Assembly (NCBI RefSeq): GCF_036010485.1
Contig: NZ_CP108568.1
Coordinates: 744,001 to 808,000, forward strand
Reading direction: 5' to 3'
DNA from: Streptomyces sp. NBC_01198
GTDB lineage: Bacteria > Actinomycetota > Actinomycetes > Streptomycetales > Streptomycetaceae
Length of the DNA: 64,000 nucleotides
Positions 17,121 to 26,095 of the stretch are shown here, in pieces. A model generated the notes under the pieces. That model did no database searches. It was not told the DNA's origin and saw only the letters and a program-made list of their open reading frames with translations. The number at the start of each line of letters is the position of its first letter. Within the stretch, counting starts at the first letter, position 1. A program made the position numbers and the translations under genes.

Positions 17121-18926
17121 TCAGCTCATCCGGTCGTACGCGTTGCCCGTCTGGGCGTCGGAGATCACCCGGGGCGCGAAGGGGTGTGCGGGGTCGCCGG
17201 TGCCGGAGTACAGGTAGACGTTGTTCGTGGCGGCGTCGTCGGCGAAGAGGTCGGCCCTGCCGTCGTGGTCGACGTCGCCGGCGCCGACCAGCTGGGAGTA
17301 GACCTGCCAGCCGCCGCCGATCCTCGTGCGCGGGGCGTAGGTGCCGTCGCCCTTGCCGAGGTAGAGCCACAGCACGCCGTCGCTGTCACGGGCGACGAGG
17401 TCGCCGGCGGGTCCGCCGGCCAGGTCGCCGACAGCGGACAGCTGGTTGTAGACGCCCCAGCCGGTGCCGATGCGGGTACGCGGCTCGAAGGGGCGGTCGG
17501 TGTCGCCGGTGCTGGTGTAGAGCCACAGGACGCCGGCCGTGTCGATGGCGACGACGTCGGGTCGGCCGTCCCCGGTGAGGTCGCTGCCGCCTGTCAGGTG
17601 TGTGTACGTCTGCCAGCCGGAACCGACCCGCACGCGCTTGGCGAAGCCGCCGCCCTCCAGGCCCGAATACAGCCAGAGGACGCCGTCCGTGTCCCGGGCG
17701 ACGAGCTCGGGCGTGAGGCCGGGGCTGCCCACCCCCGCGATGTCGCCGACGGTCTCGATCTTGTCGTAGATCTGCCAGCCGCCGCCGACCCGCACCCGAG
17801 GCTGCCCGTCATCGGCGCTGTCCTGCCACAGCACCCCGGAGGCGTCCCGGCCCAGCAGGTCGGCGAGACCGTCGGCGTCGAAGTCGTGCAGGGCGGAGGT
17901 GGGGGTGCCGGCGTGCGCGAGGAGCTGCACGGCGGGACGGCCGTCCGTGCCGAGGGAGACGCGGTAGAAGCCGTCGCCCTGGGCGGACGCGCCCTGCACC
18001 ACCTCCGCGGTGCCGTCGGGGGTGGCGAACGAGGCGTCGGCGCGGTCGAGCAGCGCGACCTTCTCGCCGGTCCCGATGCGCAGGGCCGTTCCCCCGTAGA
18101 CCACCCAGTCGCCGAGCAGGCCGAACTTCAGATCGGCGCCCGCGGACTGTCCGGGCACGGGGACGACCGTGTCGGTGCCGGTGGTCCGGTCGCGGACGAC
18201 CACGCGGAGCGTGCCGGTGGCGGTGTCGTCCTCGACCCAGGCCAGGCGGTTGCCGGAGACCACCGGGTTCCGCGCCTGCTGCGGGTAGGGGAAGGTGATG
18301 GTGGCGCTGGTCAGGTCGATGAGGCCGACGCGCTCCGCGCCGCCCGGGGTGGACACGCCGAGCAGGCCGTGGGTGGCGTCCCCCGGCTTCACCCGGGCGA
18401 AGGTCGCGTGCTCCGGCAGGCCCTGGACGGCCCGGGGTCCGGTGTCCCCGGCCTCCAGCCACAGCTTCGATTCCCCGCTGACGAAGAGGTCGGAGCCCGC
18501 GAGCCCCCCGTAGAAGCTGTCCAGGATGTCGGGAACCGCCTGCATGCCGAACGAGGTGCCGGTGGACATGTCCTCCGCCTTGGTGCCGAACGCGTCGCTC
18601 GACGAGACGACCGTGTCCCCGGATGTCTCGGCTATCCCCTCGACGACGTCGTAGAGCACGTCGCGGCCGGCTCCGCCGTCGTACGGCGTCCAGCGGATCT
18701 TGCCCTCGTCGGCGGCGTGCGGGAGGGAGGTCAGGAAGCCTTCGGTGCCCGCGGCCAGCAGCCTGGCGCCGGGCACCATCGGGAGCAGGCCGCCCGACTG
18801 CTGCGTCTTCGCCGGGGCCGCCGTCGCGCCCGCGGGCAGGGCGAGCAGCGACCCGACACCGAGCGTGACGGCCAGAACAGTGGCGGTGGCGGTGCCGAGA
18901 CGGCGCCTGCCGATGTGCAGAGACAA
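17121..18926 (-). CDS. Secreted protein with FG-GAP/VCBS-like propeller repeats
   Basis: 601 aa. The TTG start is preceded by AGGAGG four bases upstream; the frame continues far upstream without a ribosome site, and the signal peptide begins right here (LHIGRRRLGTATATVLAVTL, cleavage near ATAAP). Residues ~40-345 look like a beta-propeller with WD-like strands (GNRLAWVEDD, GDWVVYGG). Residues ~350-600 hold about five repeats with a pattern like ARDTDGVLWLYSG...RVRVGSGWQTY and a D-x-D-x-D calcium-type loop (DFDADGLADL, DLTGDGRPDV, DVDHDGRADL), typical of FG-GAP/VCBS repeats. Probably an extracellular binding or adhesion protein. The same module is found in the protein starting at 37698. Confidence 0.8.
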   Translation of the reverse strand: MSLHIGRRRLGTATATVLAVTLGVGSLLALPAGATAAPAKTQQSGGLLPMVPGARLLAAGTEGFLTSLPHAADEGKIRWTPYDGGAGRDVLYDVVEGIAETSGDTVVSSSDAFGTKAEDMSTGTSFGMQAVPDILDSFYGGLAGSDLFVSGESKLWLEAGDTGPRAVQGLPEHATFARVKPGDATHGLLGVSTPGGAERVGLIDLTSATITFPYPQQARNPVVSGNRLAWVEDDTATGTLRVVVRDRTTGTDTVVPVPGQSAGADLKFGLLGDWVVYGGTALRIGTGEKVALLDRADASFATPDGTAEVVQGASAQGDGFYRVSLGTDGRPAVQLLAHAGTPTSALHDFDADGLADLLGRDASGVLWQDSADDGQPRVRVGGGWQIYDKIETVGDIAGVGSPGLTPELVARDTDGVLWLYSGLEGGGFAKRVRVGSGWQTYTHLTGGSDLTGDGRPDVVAIDTAGVLWLYTSTGDTDRPFEPRTRIGTGWGVYNQLSAVGDLAGGPAGDLVARDSDGVLWLYLGKGDGTYAPRTRIGGGWQVYSQLVGAGDVDHDGRADLFADDAATNNVYLYSGTGDPAHPFAPRVISDAQTGNAYDRMS

Positions 18927-19380
18927 CGTTCCTCCTGTGCGGACGGGGCGGGATGCCCCGTGCATCCCGCCCCGTCCGACCACCGGCCGGGGGGATTGGT
19001 TGTGCCGGACCGGTACCCCGAACGGCGCCCGCGCGATCCCGAGTTGGCGCACCCGCACGGTCCGCGGGCCGGGCTGACAGTCGTCGGCGCGGTCGCGGCG
19101 GCGCCGCGGCGGGCCGCCCGGCGCCTTCGGGCGTAGCCTGGTGGGACAGCGCCGGTTGCCCCCGGGTCGCCGGGGGAGGCGGTGCCGATCCCCGAGGAAC
19201 CGTGGGTCCCCCCTGGGGGACATCGGCGACGAGCGTGACCGTCCGGAATCGGTCCGTGACAGCGAGGGCGGACCTGCCCGCGGCCCCGTGGACGTCGCCT
19301 CGGTCGGGATCAGAACCGTCCGTACCGACGGCCCGGCTGAGGCGCGCCGTTCAACCGCGTCCGGAGCGAAGGAGGCCCCC
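18927..19380. other. Divergent intergenic region, no gene seen
   Basis: 454 bases between the secreted repeat protein and a small membrane protein. GC-rich with open frames but no protein signature. It must contain promoters for both sides; I cannot pick them out. Confidence 0.45.
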
Positions 19381-19674
19381 GTGACCACACCCGTCAAGAA
19401 CCGCCCGGCCACCGAGCGCGTGCCGGCCGGACCGGCCCGCAAGCCGCGCCCGCCGGTGTCCATCGTCCTCGCGCCGCTCTTCCTGATCACCTCCGGCCTG
19501 CTGGCCTGGTGGGCGTCGGATTCCGGCCCGGACGGCAGCGCCTCGCTCGGCCTGCTCGCGGGAGTCTCCGCGGTGCTCTTCGTCGTCACGGCGGTCCACA
19601 CCGCCATCCTGATGTACCGTGCCCGCCGCGGCCCCGCGGAATCCGACCAGGCGGGACCTCCCGGGTCCCGGTGA
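19381..19674 (+). CDS. Small membrane protein with two transmembrane helices
   Basis: 97 aa; GTG start with AAGGAGG and proper spacing, which decides against longer frames. A basic N-terminus (TTPVKNRPATERVPAGPARKPRP) precedes helix 1 (SIVLAPLFLITSGLLAWWA) and helix 2 (LGLLAGVSAVLFVVTAVHTAIL), ending in a polar tail. No family recognised; small hypothetical membrane proteins of this form are common in Streptomyces. It stands alone on its strand before a YjbR-type gene 110 bases on. Confidence 0.65.
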   Translation: MTTPVKNRPATERVPAGPARKPRPPVSIVLAPLFLITSGLLAWWASDSGPDGSASLGLLAGVSAVLFVVTAVHTAILMYRARRGPAESDQAGPPGSR

Positions 19675-19783
19675 CCGGGAGCGGACGACCGGCCGGCGAC
19701 CGGACAGGGCGCGGCCCGCGGCACCTGCCGCCATCCGTCCCCGGTCCGGTGCGTCGCCGGCGCCGTACGGCAGACTGGCCGCC

Positions 19784-20164
19784 GTGAGACCCGACGCGCT
19801 CAAGACCTTCTGCCTGGAACTGAACGGGGCGGTCGAGACCTTCCCCTTCACCGCGGAGACCTCCGTCTTCAAGGTCGGCGGGAAGATCTTCGCCATCACC
19901 GCGCTGGAGGCGGAACCCCTGAGCGTGAGCCTGAAGTGCGAGCCCGAGATCGCGGTGCGGCGGCGCGGGACCCACCCGGAGATCACCCCCGGCTGGCATC
20001 TCAACAAGCGCCACTGGAACACGGTGCTCCTCGACGGCTCGCTGCCCGACGCCCTCGTCCACGAGCTGATCGAGGACTCGTACGACCTGATCGTCGCGAA
20101 GCTCCCGCGCGCCCAGCAGCTCCGCCTGGACTGGCCCGGCCTACGCAGGGCCGAGGAGCACTGA
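19784..20164 (+). CDS. MmcQ/YjbR-family protein
   Basis: 126 aa from GTG (RPDALKTFCLELNG). The family pattern is clear: an N-terminal helix ending in E-L-N-G, FPFTAETSVFKVGGKIFAI, LSVSLKCEPEIA, then HPEITPGWHLNKRHWNTVLLDG and a C-terminal helix with LIEDSYDLIVAKL. YjbR/CyaY-fold proteins bind DNA or small ligands; their role is unsettled, and in some cases they lie in mitomycin resistance clusters (MmcQ). Full length for the family. No operon partner is obvious. Confidence 0.85.
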   Translation: MRPDALKTFCLELNGAVETFPFTAETSVFKVGGKIFAITALEAEPLSVSLKCEPEIAVRRRGTHPEITPGWHLNKRHWNTVLLDGSLPDALVHELIEDSYDLIVAKLPRAQQLRLDWPGLRRAEEH

Positions 20165-20385
20165 GCCGCCCACCGGCGTGGATGCGGGAAGTGGCTCATC
20201 CCATTGGCCCGGAAATGGCCCACGCGGATGGACCGGCTGGAGCATACGGTCGAGATCACGGCCCCCTCGCGTGCCCCGCAGGGCCGGGCGGGCATCTGTA
20301 CGCGTGACCGCCGCCGCCCGGCCGTCCCACCCGTTCGGCCCGCCCCGCGCCCGCCCACCCTTCCCGGCCCTCCAGAGGACTCCCT

Positions 20386-21330
20386 ATGCAAGCCATCACC
20401 GTCCGCGACCGTGACGCAGGCGTCGGCGGACTCACCCTGACGGAACTGCCCCACCCGCACGCCGCCGAGAACGACGTGATCGTGCGGGTGCACGCCGCGG
20501 GATTCACCCGCGGGGAACTCTCCTGGCCCGCGACATGGACCGACCGCGGCGGCCGGGACCGTACACCGAGCGTGCCGGGACACGAGCTGTCGGGGGTGGT
20601 CGCCGAACTGGGCTACGGCACCACCGGCCTCACCGTCGGCCAGCGGGTGTTCGGCTTCGCCGACTGGGCCCGTGACGGATCGCTGGCCGAGTACACCGCG
20701 GTGGAGGCCCGCAACCTCGCCCCGCTGCCCGCCGACGTCGACCACAGCGTGGCCGCCGCGTTGCCCATCTCCGGGCTGACCGCGTGGCAGGGCCTGTTCG
20801 ACCACGGCCGGCTCCAGGCGGGGCAGACGGTCCTGATCCACGGCGCCGCAGGCAGCGTCGGGTCGATCGCCGTCCAGCTCGCCCACGGGGCGGGGGCGCG
20901 GGTGATCGCCGCCGGCCGGAGCGCCGACCGGGACACCGCGCTCGGCCTGGGCGCGGACGTTTTCCTGGACCTCCAGGCGGACCGGCCGGAGGACGCCGGG
21001 AAGGTCGACGTCGTCTTCGACGTGGTCGGCGGCGAGATCCTCGACCGCTCGGCGGCGCTGGTGCGGGCCGGCGGCACCCTCGTCACCATCGCCGCGCCGC
21101 CCGCGGTCAAGCCCGAGGACGGGCGGGCGGTCTTCTTCGTCGTCGAACCCGACCGGGCGCGGCTCGCCGACCTCGTGCAGCGGGTGCGGGACGGCCGGCT
21201 CACGCCGATCGTCGGGGAGGTGCGCCCGCTCGCCGAGGCGCCCGCGGCCTTCGCGCCCGGCCGGCGCATCCCCGGCAGGACGATCATCCGCGTCCTGCCG
21301 GACGATCCCACGGAAGGTGGAAACCGATGA
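20386..21330 (+). CDS. NADPH-dependent quinone oxidoreductase-like protein (MDR family)
   Basis: 314 aa. GroES-like N-terminal domain (NDVIVRVHAAGFTRGELSW, VPGHELSGVVAELG), and a Rossmann domain with the cofactor loop VLIHGAAGSVGSIAVQLAH at ~150-168. No catalytic zinc ligands, as in zeta-crystallin-like quinone reductases. Its stop overlaps the start of the HD-domain gene (ATGA), so the two are translationally coupled and probably act together. A ribosome site AGAGGA lies 8 bases before the ATG. It is distinct from the other quinone-reductase-like gene in the window. Confidence 0.87.
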   Translation: MQAITVRDRDAGVGGLTLTELPHPHAAENDVIVRVHAAGFTRGELSWPATWTDRGGRDRTPSVPGHELSGVVAELGYGTTGLTVGQRVFGFADWARDGSLAEYTAVEARNLAPLPADVDHSVAAALPISGLTAWQGLFDHGRLQAGQTVLIHGAAGSVGSIAVQLAHGAGARVIAAGRSADRDTALGLGADVFLDLQADRPEDAGKVDVVFDVVGGEILDRSAALVRAGGTLVTIAAPPAVKPEDGRAVFFVVEPDRARLADLVQRVRDGRLTPIVGEVRPLAEAPAAFAPGRRIPGRTIIRVLPDDPTEGGNR

Positions 21331-21938
21331 CCCGTATGTCACTCGACACTGTCCAGGTGCCCGACAGCGCGGCGTCTGCCGCGGCCCTGGAGGTGGTCAC
21401 CGCCTACCAGTCCCCCGCGATGCTCAACCACTCGCTGCGTTCCTACCTGTGGGCGGCGGCGCGCGCCGGGGCGGACGGCATCCCCTACGACCCGGAACTC
21501 CTCTACGTGGCCGCGCTGTTCCACGACATGGGCCTGGTGCCCGCCTTCGACAGCCACACCCTCGTGTTCGAGGAGGCCGGCGGCCACGTCGCCCAGGTCT
21601 TCGCGGCCGGGGCGGGGTGGCCGGTCGAGCGCCGCGAGCGCCTGTCGGAGGTGATCGTCCGCCATATGTGGCGGGACGTGGACGTGTCCGCGGACCCCGA
21701 GGGGCACTTGCTGTCCCGCGCGACCGCCACCGAGGTCATCGGCCTGGACGCGGACCGCTATCCGGGCGACTTCAAGGCCCAAGTGCTGCAGGGCTACCCG
21801 CGGCTGGACCTCAACGAGGAGTTCCTGGCGTGCTTCCGGGACCAGGCCGCACGCAAGCCCGACAGCTCAGCGGCCGGGTCGGTGCGATCCGGCCTCGACA
21901 CCGCGATGGCCGCCAACCCGCTGAACTCCCCTGCCTAG
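21327..21938 (+). CDS. HD-domain protein, cyanamide hydratase/phosphohydrolase-like
   Basis: 203 aa, coupled to the upstream oxidoreductase by an ATGA overlap. HD-domain metal ligands are visible: NHSLRSYLWAAA (His 1, ~41), YVAALFHDMGLVPAF (the HD pair, ~67-68), and later IVRHMWRDVD and a C-terminal Asp-containing segment. The order H...HD...H...D fits the small HD family that includes fungal cyanamide hydratase and similar proteins. A paralogue begins at 36243. The reaction is unknown; pairing with an NADPH oxidoreductase suggests two steps on one small molecule. Confidence 0.82.
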   Translation: MTRMSLDTVQVPDSAASAAALEVVTAYQSPAMLNHSLRSYLWAAARAGADGIPYDPELLYVAALFHDMGLVPAFDSHTLVFEEAGGHVAQVFAAGAGWPVERRERLSEVIVRHMWRDVDVSADPEGHLLSRATATEVIGLDADRYPGDFKAQVLQGYPRLDLNEEFLACFRDQAARKPDSSAAGSVRSGLDTAMAANPLNSPA

Positions 21939-22059
21939 GTTGCGCGTGACGCCACGGCCGCCGCTCCGCGCCGCCCGGTCCGCCGGCGCACTCCGCGCCG
22001 GATGGGCCGCATGCCGGTTTCGAGTGGTCCGCCGCATGCCGTGGCCGTAGGGTCGGCGC

Positions 22060-22671
22060 GTGTCCGTAGACGTCGTCGCCGAGCTCCCCTCACCCGTCTC
22101 CCTGGCCACCGTGCTCAAGGGTGCCGGTGACGTGCTCCGAGCGCTGCTGGGGCCCGGGGCGGAGCCGCCGGAGCTGGAGATCGTCGACGGCTGGCAGGTC
22201 GAGAGCCACCTGCGGGTGGCCTCGGGCCGGCCGCTGTCGGCGGAGGACCGGGCCGGCACCATGATCGGCGGCCGGATTCCCCCGGGTGAAGGGGAGGTTG
22301 CGGGGTCGGTCACCTTCGAGGTCGGCCTCCTGGGAGGCAGGGACCGCGCCTCGGTGCTGGTGGTCGACTGGCCCGGCGAGCACGACACCGGCCCGGGCGT
22401 CGAAGCCATCGTGAGCCCGACCCGGACCTGCGTGGGCGTGGTCCTCGCGACCGCCGTGGCGTTGAGCGCGGCGGCGGCGAGCGGGGGCGAGTTCGTCGAT
22501 CTGGAGATCATGATGCTCGACGGCGTCGCCTGGGACCCCGCCCGTTTCGTCGAACTGGCCCGCCTGACCGACGCCGTCGGCGGATTCGACGCGCGATGCG
22601 AGCAGTTCATGCGGCAGTTCACCCGCCTCGACGGCTGGCCGAGAGACCGCTCGACCGGCAGCGCTCCGTAG
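22060..22671 (+). CDS. Conserved hypothetical protein
   Basis: 203 aa from a GTG start; I do not recognise the family. Composition is that of a soluble alpha/beta protein with no signal peptide or transmembrane segment. Visible features: an N-terminal helix region (LATVLKGAGDVLRALLG), a strand-rich middle with ASVLVVDWPGEHDTG, a helix of small residues CVGVVLATAVALSAAAA, and a C-terminal helix with DARCEQFMRQF. It converges with the TPR gene 25 bases downstream. Confidence 0.6.
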   Translation: MSVDVVAELPSPVSLATVLKGAGDVLRALLGPGAEPPELEIVDGWQVESHLRVASGRPLSAEDRAGTMIGGRIPPGEGEVAGSVTFEVGLLGGRDRASVLVVDWPGEHDTGPGVEAIVSPTRTCVGVVLATAVALSAAAASGGEFVDLEIMMLDGVAWDPARFVELARLTDAVGGFDARCEQFMRQFTRLDGWPRDRSTGSAP

Positions 22672-22696
22672 GCTGCACCGGCCATGAAAACTGACG

Positions 22697-24028
22697 TCAG
22701 GCGAATTTCGAGCTGGTCACCGGGCCGGACGAGTTCAGGCGCGTGCGGTCGCCCTGGAGCCAGGACTCCCGGACCGCGGTGACGAACCGCGTGAAGCCCT
22801 CGGCCGTGTCGGGCGGGGCCTCGCCGTCCCCGTCGTCGGCGGCGTCCAGCGAGGCGTCGGCCCCGACGATCTCGGCGGCGATCTCCGCGGCGGGGCGGGT
22901 GTCGGCCGACGACCGCGACGCCTCCCCGTCGTCCCCCAGCCGCAACTGGCCCTCCCACGGGGCGACCACCGACTGGTGCAGCAGGGCGACGCTGTCGGCG
23001 GTGATCACCGGGAGGTCGGTCCAGCTGCTCGCGTGCTCGTGCAGCACCTGTCCCCGCGTTCGCGGCAGCAGCTGCCCGAGGAGTTCGGGGCCGTCGTCCT
23101 CGGCCGCCAGCTCGTTCAGGTCGTAGGCGATGACGACGGTGTCCTCACGTCCGGGCTCGAAGGGCTCCGCCGGCAGGCCCAGAACGCCCGCGGCGGCAAG
23201 GCCGAGGATCTGGCTGCCGCGGTCCGGCAGCAGGGACACCGAGCGCGGCCGTACGCCGGCCGCCTCCAGCAGCGCCTGCAGCCGCAGCAGACCCTGGAGG
23301 CACCGGCTGTGGGAGTCCTGCACCCAGGCGTAGCGGCCGTGCATCCCCTCCGTGAAACCGAACGGGGAGAGCGTGCCGAGCACCGTGCCGCCCATCACGA
23401 ACTGCCATCCCCGCAGATCGGTGGCGTCCAGCGGGCTCACCGGCGCCGCGACGGCGGCCCGCGCCAGCATCCGGCTCTGCCGGGCCTGCGTGGGCAGCCA
23501 CTGGGGGTCCTCCGGGGCCGGCAGCAGTGCGTGCTGGCTGCCGGCCAGCGTCAGGTCACCGGCCATGATGGCGTTGAAGACGAGAAGGTAGCGGTCCGGC
23601 CAGTCCGCGAAGTCCTCCTCGTACCGCGACAGCGTCTCGACGGCCTCACGGTGCCGGCCTTCGCGCTCGTAGGCCGTCACCAGCTCCCGCATGATCGGCA
23701 GCCGGCCGGGGTGCTGGCGCAACGCCTCGCGCAGGGCCGGTATCGCGAGGTCGGGCAGGCCGCGCTCGACACACGCGTACCCGAAGCCGTAGAGCGCCTG
23801 GGCCTTCTGGGGGGCGGCGGCCAGTGCCGCGGCCGCCTCCCGCAGGTCGTCGAAGCCGACCGCCGCGGCCGCCCGTCCGAGCACGAGCGCCACGTCGCCC
23901 AGCGGCTCACCCTCCGCCGCTGCGGCTCGCAACTGCCGCAGGGCGGCGGGGATGTCGCCGGCGTCGACGAGATCCCCCGCCTTGAGCAGTTCGGCGGACT
24001 TCGGGCGGCGGTTCCTGCGCGAGAACAT
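22697..24028 (-). CDS. Tetratricopeptide-repeat protein
   Basis: 443 aa; ATG with GGAGAAG upstream. The basic start MFSRRNRRPKS is followed by TPR-like helix pairs over residues ~10-170 (AGDLVDAGDIPAALRQLRAA, ALYGFGYACVERGLPDLAI, ALREALRQHPGRLPIMREL, AYEREGRHREAVETLSRYEE). Residues ~200-440 form a separate domain with no recognised family; it includes WQFVMGGTVLGTLSPFGF and ITADSVALLHQSVVAPWEG and a very acidic low-complexity stretch near 380-405 (DASLDAADDGDGEAPPD). Cytosolic. TPR proteins scaffold other proteins; the partner is unknown. Confidence 0.75.
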   Translation of the reverse strand: MFSRRNRRPKSAELLKAGDLVDAGDIPAALRQLRAAAAEGEPLGDVALVLGRAAAAVGFDDLREAAAALAAAPQKAQALYGFGYACVERGLPDLAIPALREALRQHPGRLPIMRELVTAYEREGRHREAVETLSRYEEDFADWPDRYLLVFNAIMAGDLTLAGSQHALLPAPEDPQWLPTQARQSRMLARAAVAAPVSPLDATDLRGWQFVMGGTVLGTLSPFGFTEGMHGRYAWVQDSHSRCLQGLLRLQALLEAAGVRPRSVSLLPDRGSQILGLAAAGVLGLPAEPFEPGREDTVVIAYDLNELAAEDDGPELLGQLLPRTRGQVLHEHASSWTDLPVITADSVALLHQSVVAPWEGQLRLGDDGEASRSSADTRPAAEIAAEIVGADASLDAADDGDGEAPPDTAEGFTRFVTAVRESWLQGDRTRLNSSGPVTSSKFA

Positions 24029-24240
24029 GCCGGTGATCTTCTCCTGTCAACCGCGGGGTCCTCAAGGCAATTACCCCTCCGGGAGCCAGGCCGCCGCGCC
24101 GGGCCGCGGGGCAGGGACCTGCTCCGTTCGCCCTGCGGGCGGCGAAGTCGACCTTCCCGACCCCTCCTGCTGGACGCGCTCACCCGTTGGGTAGCTTCGG
24201 GGCTCCTGCCCCGAGGGGGGCACGAAAGGACGGGACGGAC

Positions 24241-24720
24241 ATGAAGAAGAAAAGGGCAGCGGTCCGCGCACTGGCGCTGGCGGCAGCGGCGATCGGCCTC
24301 ACCCTCGCCTCGACGGCGGACGCGAACGCGGTCACCATCGCCGACTACGGCGTGATCTCCCCGTCGAACCTCAACTTCCACGGCTGCAAGGCCAACATCC
24401 ACATGGGCGTCGACGCCGCGACCAAGAGTGGCTACGCGCGGGCGATCTTCGACGTGCCGACGGTGGACGACCGCGGCTACAGCTGCCAGGGCTGGTTCCA
24501 GCGGACCACAAACCGCGGGAGCACCTGGACCAGGATCGGCGACGTCCACACCGGCGGCGTCAGCTCCACCGCCTGGTACTACGCCGACTTTCCCGCCGCC
24601 AACTACGTCCGGGTCTGCGTCGGCGACCTCACGACCAACCCCAACTCGTATACCTGCAACATCGGATGGGCGGTCGCCGCGGTGAACGGCGCCGAGTCCT
24701 TCGCCCTGGTGCGCGGCTGA
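24241..24720 (+). CDS. Small secreted cysteine-containing protein
   Basis: 159 aa. Signal peptide MKKKRAAVRALALAAAAIG with cleavage near ADANA-VT. The mature ~130 residues contain four Cys (HGCKA, YSCQG, VRVCVG, YTCNIG), probably two disulfides, and aromatic strand motifs (GWFQRTTNRGS, AWYYADFP). No known family; it looks like the many small beta-sandwich proteins secreted by streptomycetes. A 5' hairpin (TCGGGGC / GCCCCGA, 24197-24214) precedes the ribosome site. Confidence 0.7.
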   Translation: MKKKRAAVRALALAAAAIGLTLASTADANAVTIADYGVISPSNLNFHGCKANIHMGVDAATKSGYARAIFDVPTVDDRGYSCQGWFQRTTNRGSTWTRIGDVHTGGVSSTAWYYADFPAANYVRVCVGDLTTNPNSYTCNIGWAVAAVNGAESFALVRG

Positions 24721-24757
24721 GCGGCGGCCCGGGGTGAGGGGGCTCCGGGGGGGCGGC

Positions 24758-25042
24758 ATGCGGCTGGCCGACCACGCCGCCTTCCTGGACCGGCTGCTGG
24801 AGCGGCTCGACGTCCGCCGGCGCGTCGTGCTCGTGGTGCACGACTGGCTCGGCGAGACCCGGGTGCCGAAGCTGTTCGTCTGCGCCGAGCCGGGCCAGTT
24901 CCTTACCGGCGGGCCCCGCGAGCTGTGCCGCACCTGGCCCAACCAGGCCGAACTCAGCGTCCCCGGCGTCCACTTCGTCCAGGAGAACGCCCCCGACCGG
25001 ATCGGCGCCGCCATCGCGGCATGGCTGCGCGAGCTGCCCTGA
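24758..25042 (+). pseudogene. Remnant of a LinB/DhaA-type haloalkane dehalogenase with an internal deletion
   Basis: 94 codons. RLADHAAFLDRLLERLDV then VVLVVHDW matches the segment around the nucleophile of haloalkane dehalogenases (HDWG, Asp nucleophile plus halide-binding Trp). Right after HDW the frame jumps to VPKLFVCAEPGQFLTGG, CRTWPNQ and VHFVQENAPDRIGAAIAAWL, the C-terminal ~60 residues with the catalytic His. About 120 residues between (cap domain and catalytic acid) and the first ~80 residues are missing, while the reading frame is kept. It cannot fold as a normal alpha/beta hydrolase. The family identification is from memory of LinB/DhaA sequences. Confidence 0.8.
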
Positions 25043-25108
25043 GCCCGGGGCCGGGGCCCGCACGAAAATACGCATGCCGCTGCGGAGTCCCGCTGTTATG
25101 GTGCGCGC

Positions 25109-25543
25109 GTGTCAACGATCAGGCAGTTCCAGGTCACCTTCGACTGCGCGGAGCCTGAGCGCGTCGCCCGCTTCTGGTGCGAGGTGCTGGGGTACGTCGT
25201 GCCGCCTCCGCCGGAGGGATTCGCCAGCTGGGACGACTACCACAGCTCCCAGGATCCGGATGAGCGGGGTTCGTCGTTCGCGTGCAGCGATCCCTCGGGG
25301 GTGGGCCCGCGACTGTACTTCCAGCGCGTTCCCGAGGGCAGGGTCGTCAAGAACCGGGTGCACCTCGACGTACGGGTCGGCACCGGGCTCGTGGGTGAGG
25401 AGCGGCTGGCCGCGCTCGAAGCCGAGTGCGCACGGCTGCTCCCGCTCGGCGCGGTACGCGTGCAACTGCTGACCGCCGACGAGGACAACGAGTCGTGCAT
25501 CTCGATGCAGGACATCGAGGGCAACGAGTTCTGTCTCGACTGA
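25109..25543 (+). CDS. VOC (glyoxalase/bleomycin-resistance-like) family protein
   Basis: 144 aa from GTG. RQFQVTFDCAEPERVARFWCEVLGY is the classic first half of a VOC domain (beta strand, then helix with A-x-F-W-x-x-x-L-G); RLYFQRVPEGRVVKNRVHLDV is the mid-domain H-x-D motif region, and MQDIEGNEFCLD is the ending E-G-N-E-F-C motif. This subgroup (glyoxalase-like) is widespread in actinomycetes with unassigned activity. Single-domain, cytosolic, likely dimeric by family knowledge. Confidence 0.88.
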   Translation: MSTIRQFQVTFDCAEPERVARFWCEVLGYVVPPPPEGFASWDDYHSSQDPDERGSSFACSDPSGVGPRLYFQRVPEGRVVKNRVHLDVRVGTGLVGEERLAALEAECARLLPLGAVRVQLLTADEDNESCISMQDIEGNEFCLD

Positions 25544-26095
25544 GCGTGCTGCGTACCGTCCGGACCGTTTGAGGCGGCCGGGCCCGCGCTCTCAGCAAAG
25601 CACGCTCGGCCTACGGGCCACCGGTGAGTCGGATCCGCACGGGGGGCGCTCGACCGGCGCGGCCGCGTCGCACAACGGGGCGACAGAGGCGTGCGGACCA
25701 ATTGATTCCGCTTCCTTGTGCGCCCCCTGCGCGCGCCCCACTGTCCGTTTTCCAGCGCTCGGCCGAATGGCTTGCAGTCTGTCGGAAACCTTGTGATCAC
25801 ACCACCTGAATGGGTTACTCAGGGTGTCCGTTCCGACGGATATGCGGACTTTCGAACGGATGCGAACGAACCGCGCATCGGCGTCATCTTGCGCCGGTCA
25901 ACCGCGTTCTCGATCTGATGGCCCTGCGGATCCCGCAGGCGGCCGACACCGCCGTGCGGGAATCGAAGCAGGGTCACCGCTTACCACCTGGCCAGTGGAG
26001 ACGGGAACCGACTCGCATCACTCGGGGCGCCCGCGAACTCGAACACCCCATCTCTGCTTGCAATGTACCGCATTGCGAGCCAGGAGGTATCTGTC
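25544..26095. other. Leader of the IPT/TIG gene cluster, no gene seen
   Basis: 552 bases. Visible elements: the perfect palindrome TGTGATCACA at 25792-25801, a small inverted repeat TCCGT-TCCG-ACGGA at 25827-25840, and widely spaced arms GAGCGTGCT (25542-25550) and AGCACGCTC (25599-25607). A ribosome site AGGAGGT (26082-26088) serves the TIG gene. G+C is lower here than in the coding sequence around it. Confidence 0.5.

Noticed and set aside
25792..25801. TGTGATCACA as a CRP/FNR-type site
   Set aside because: CRP sites have a 6-base gap between TGTGA and TCACA; here the halves abut. Kept only as an unassigned palindrome.
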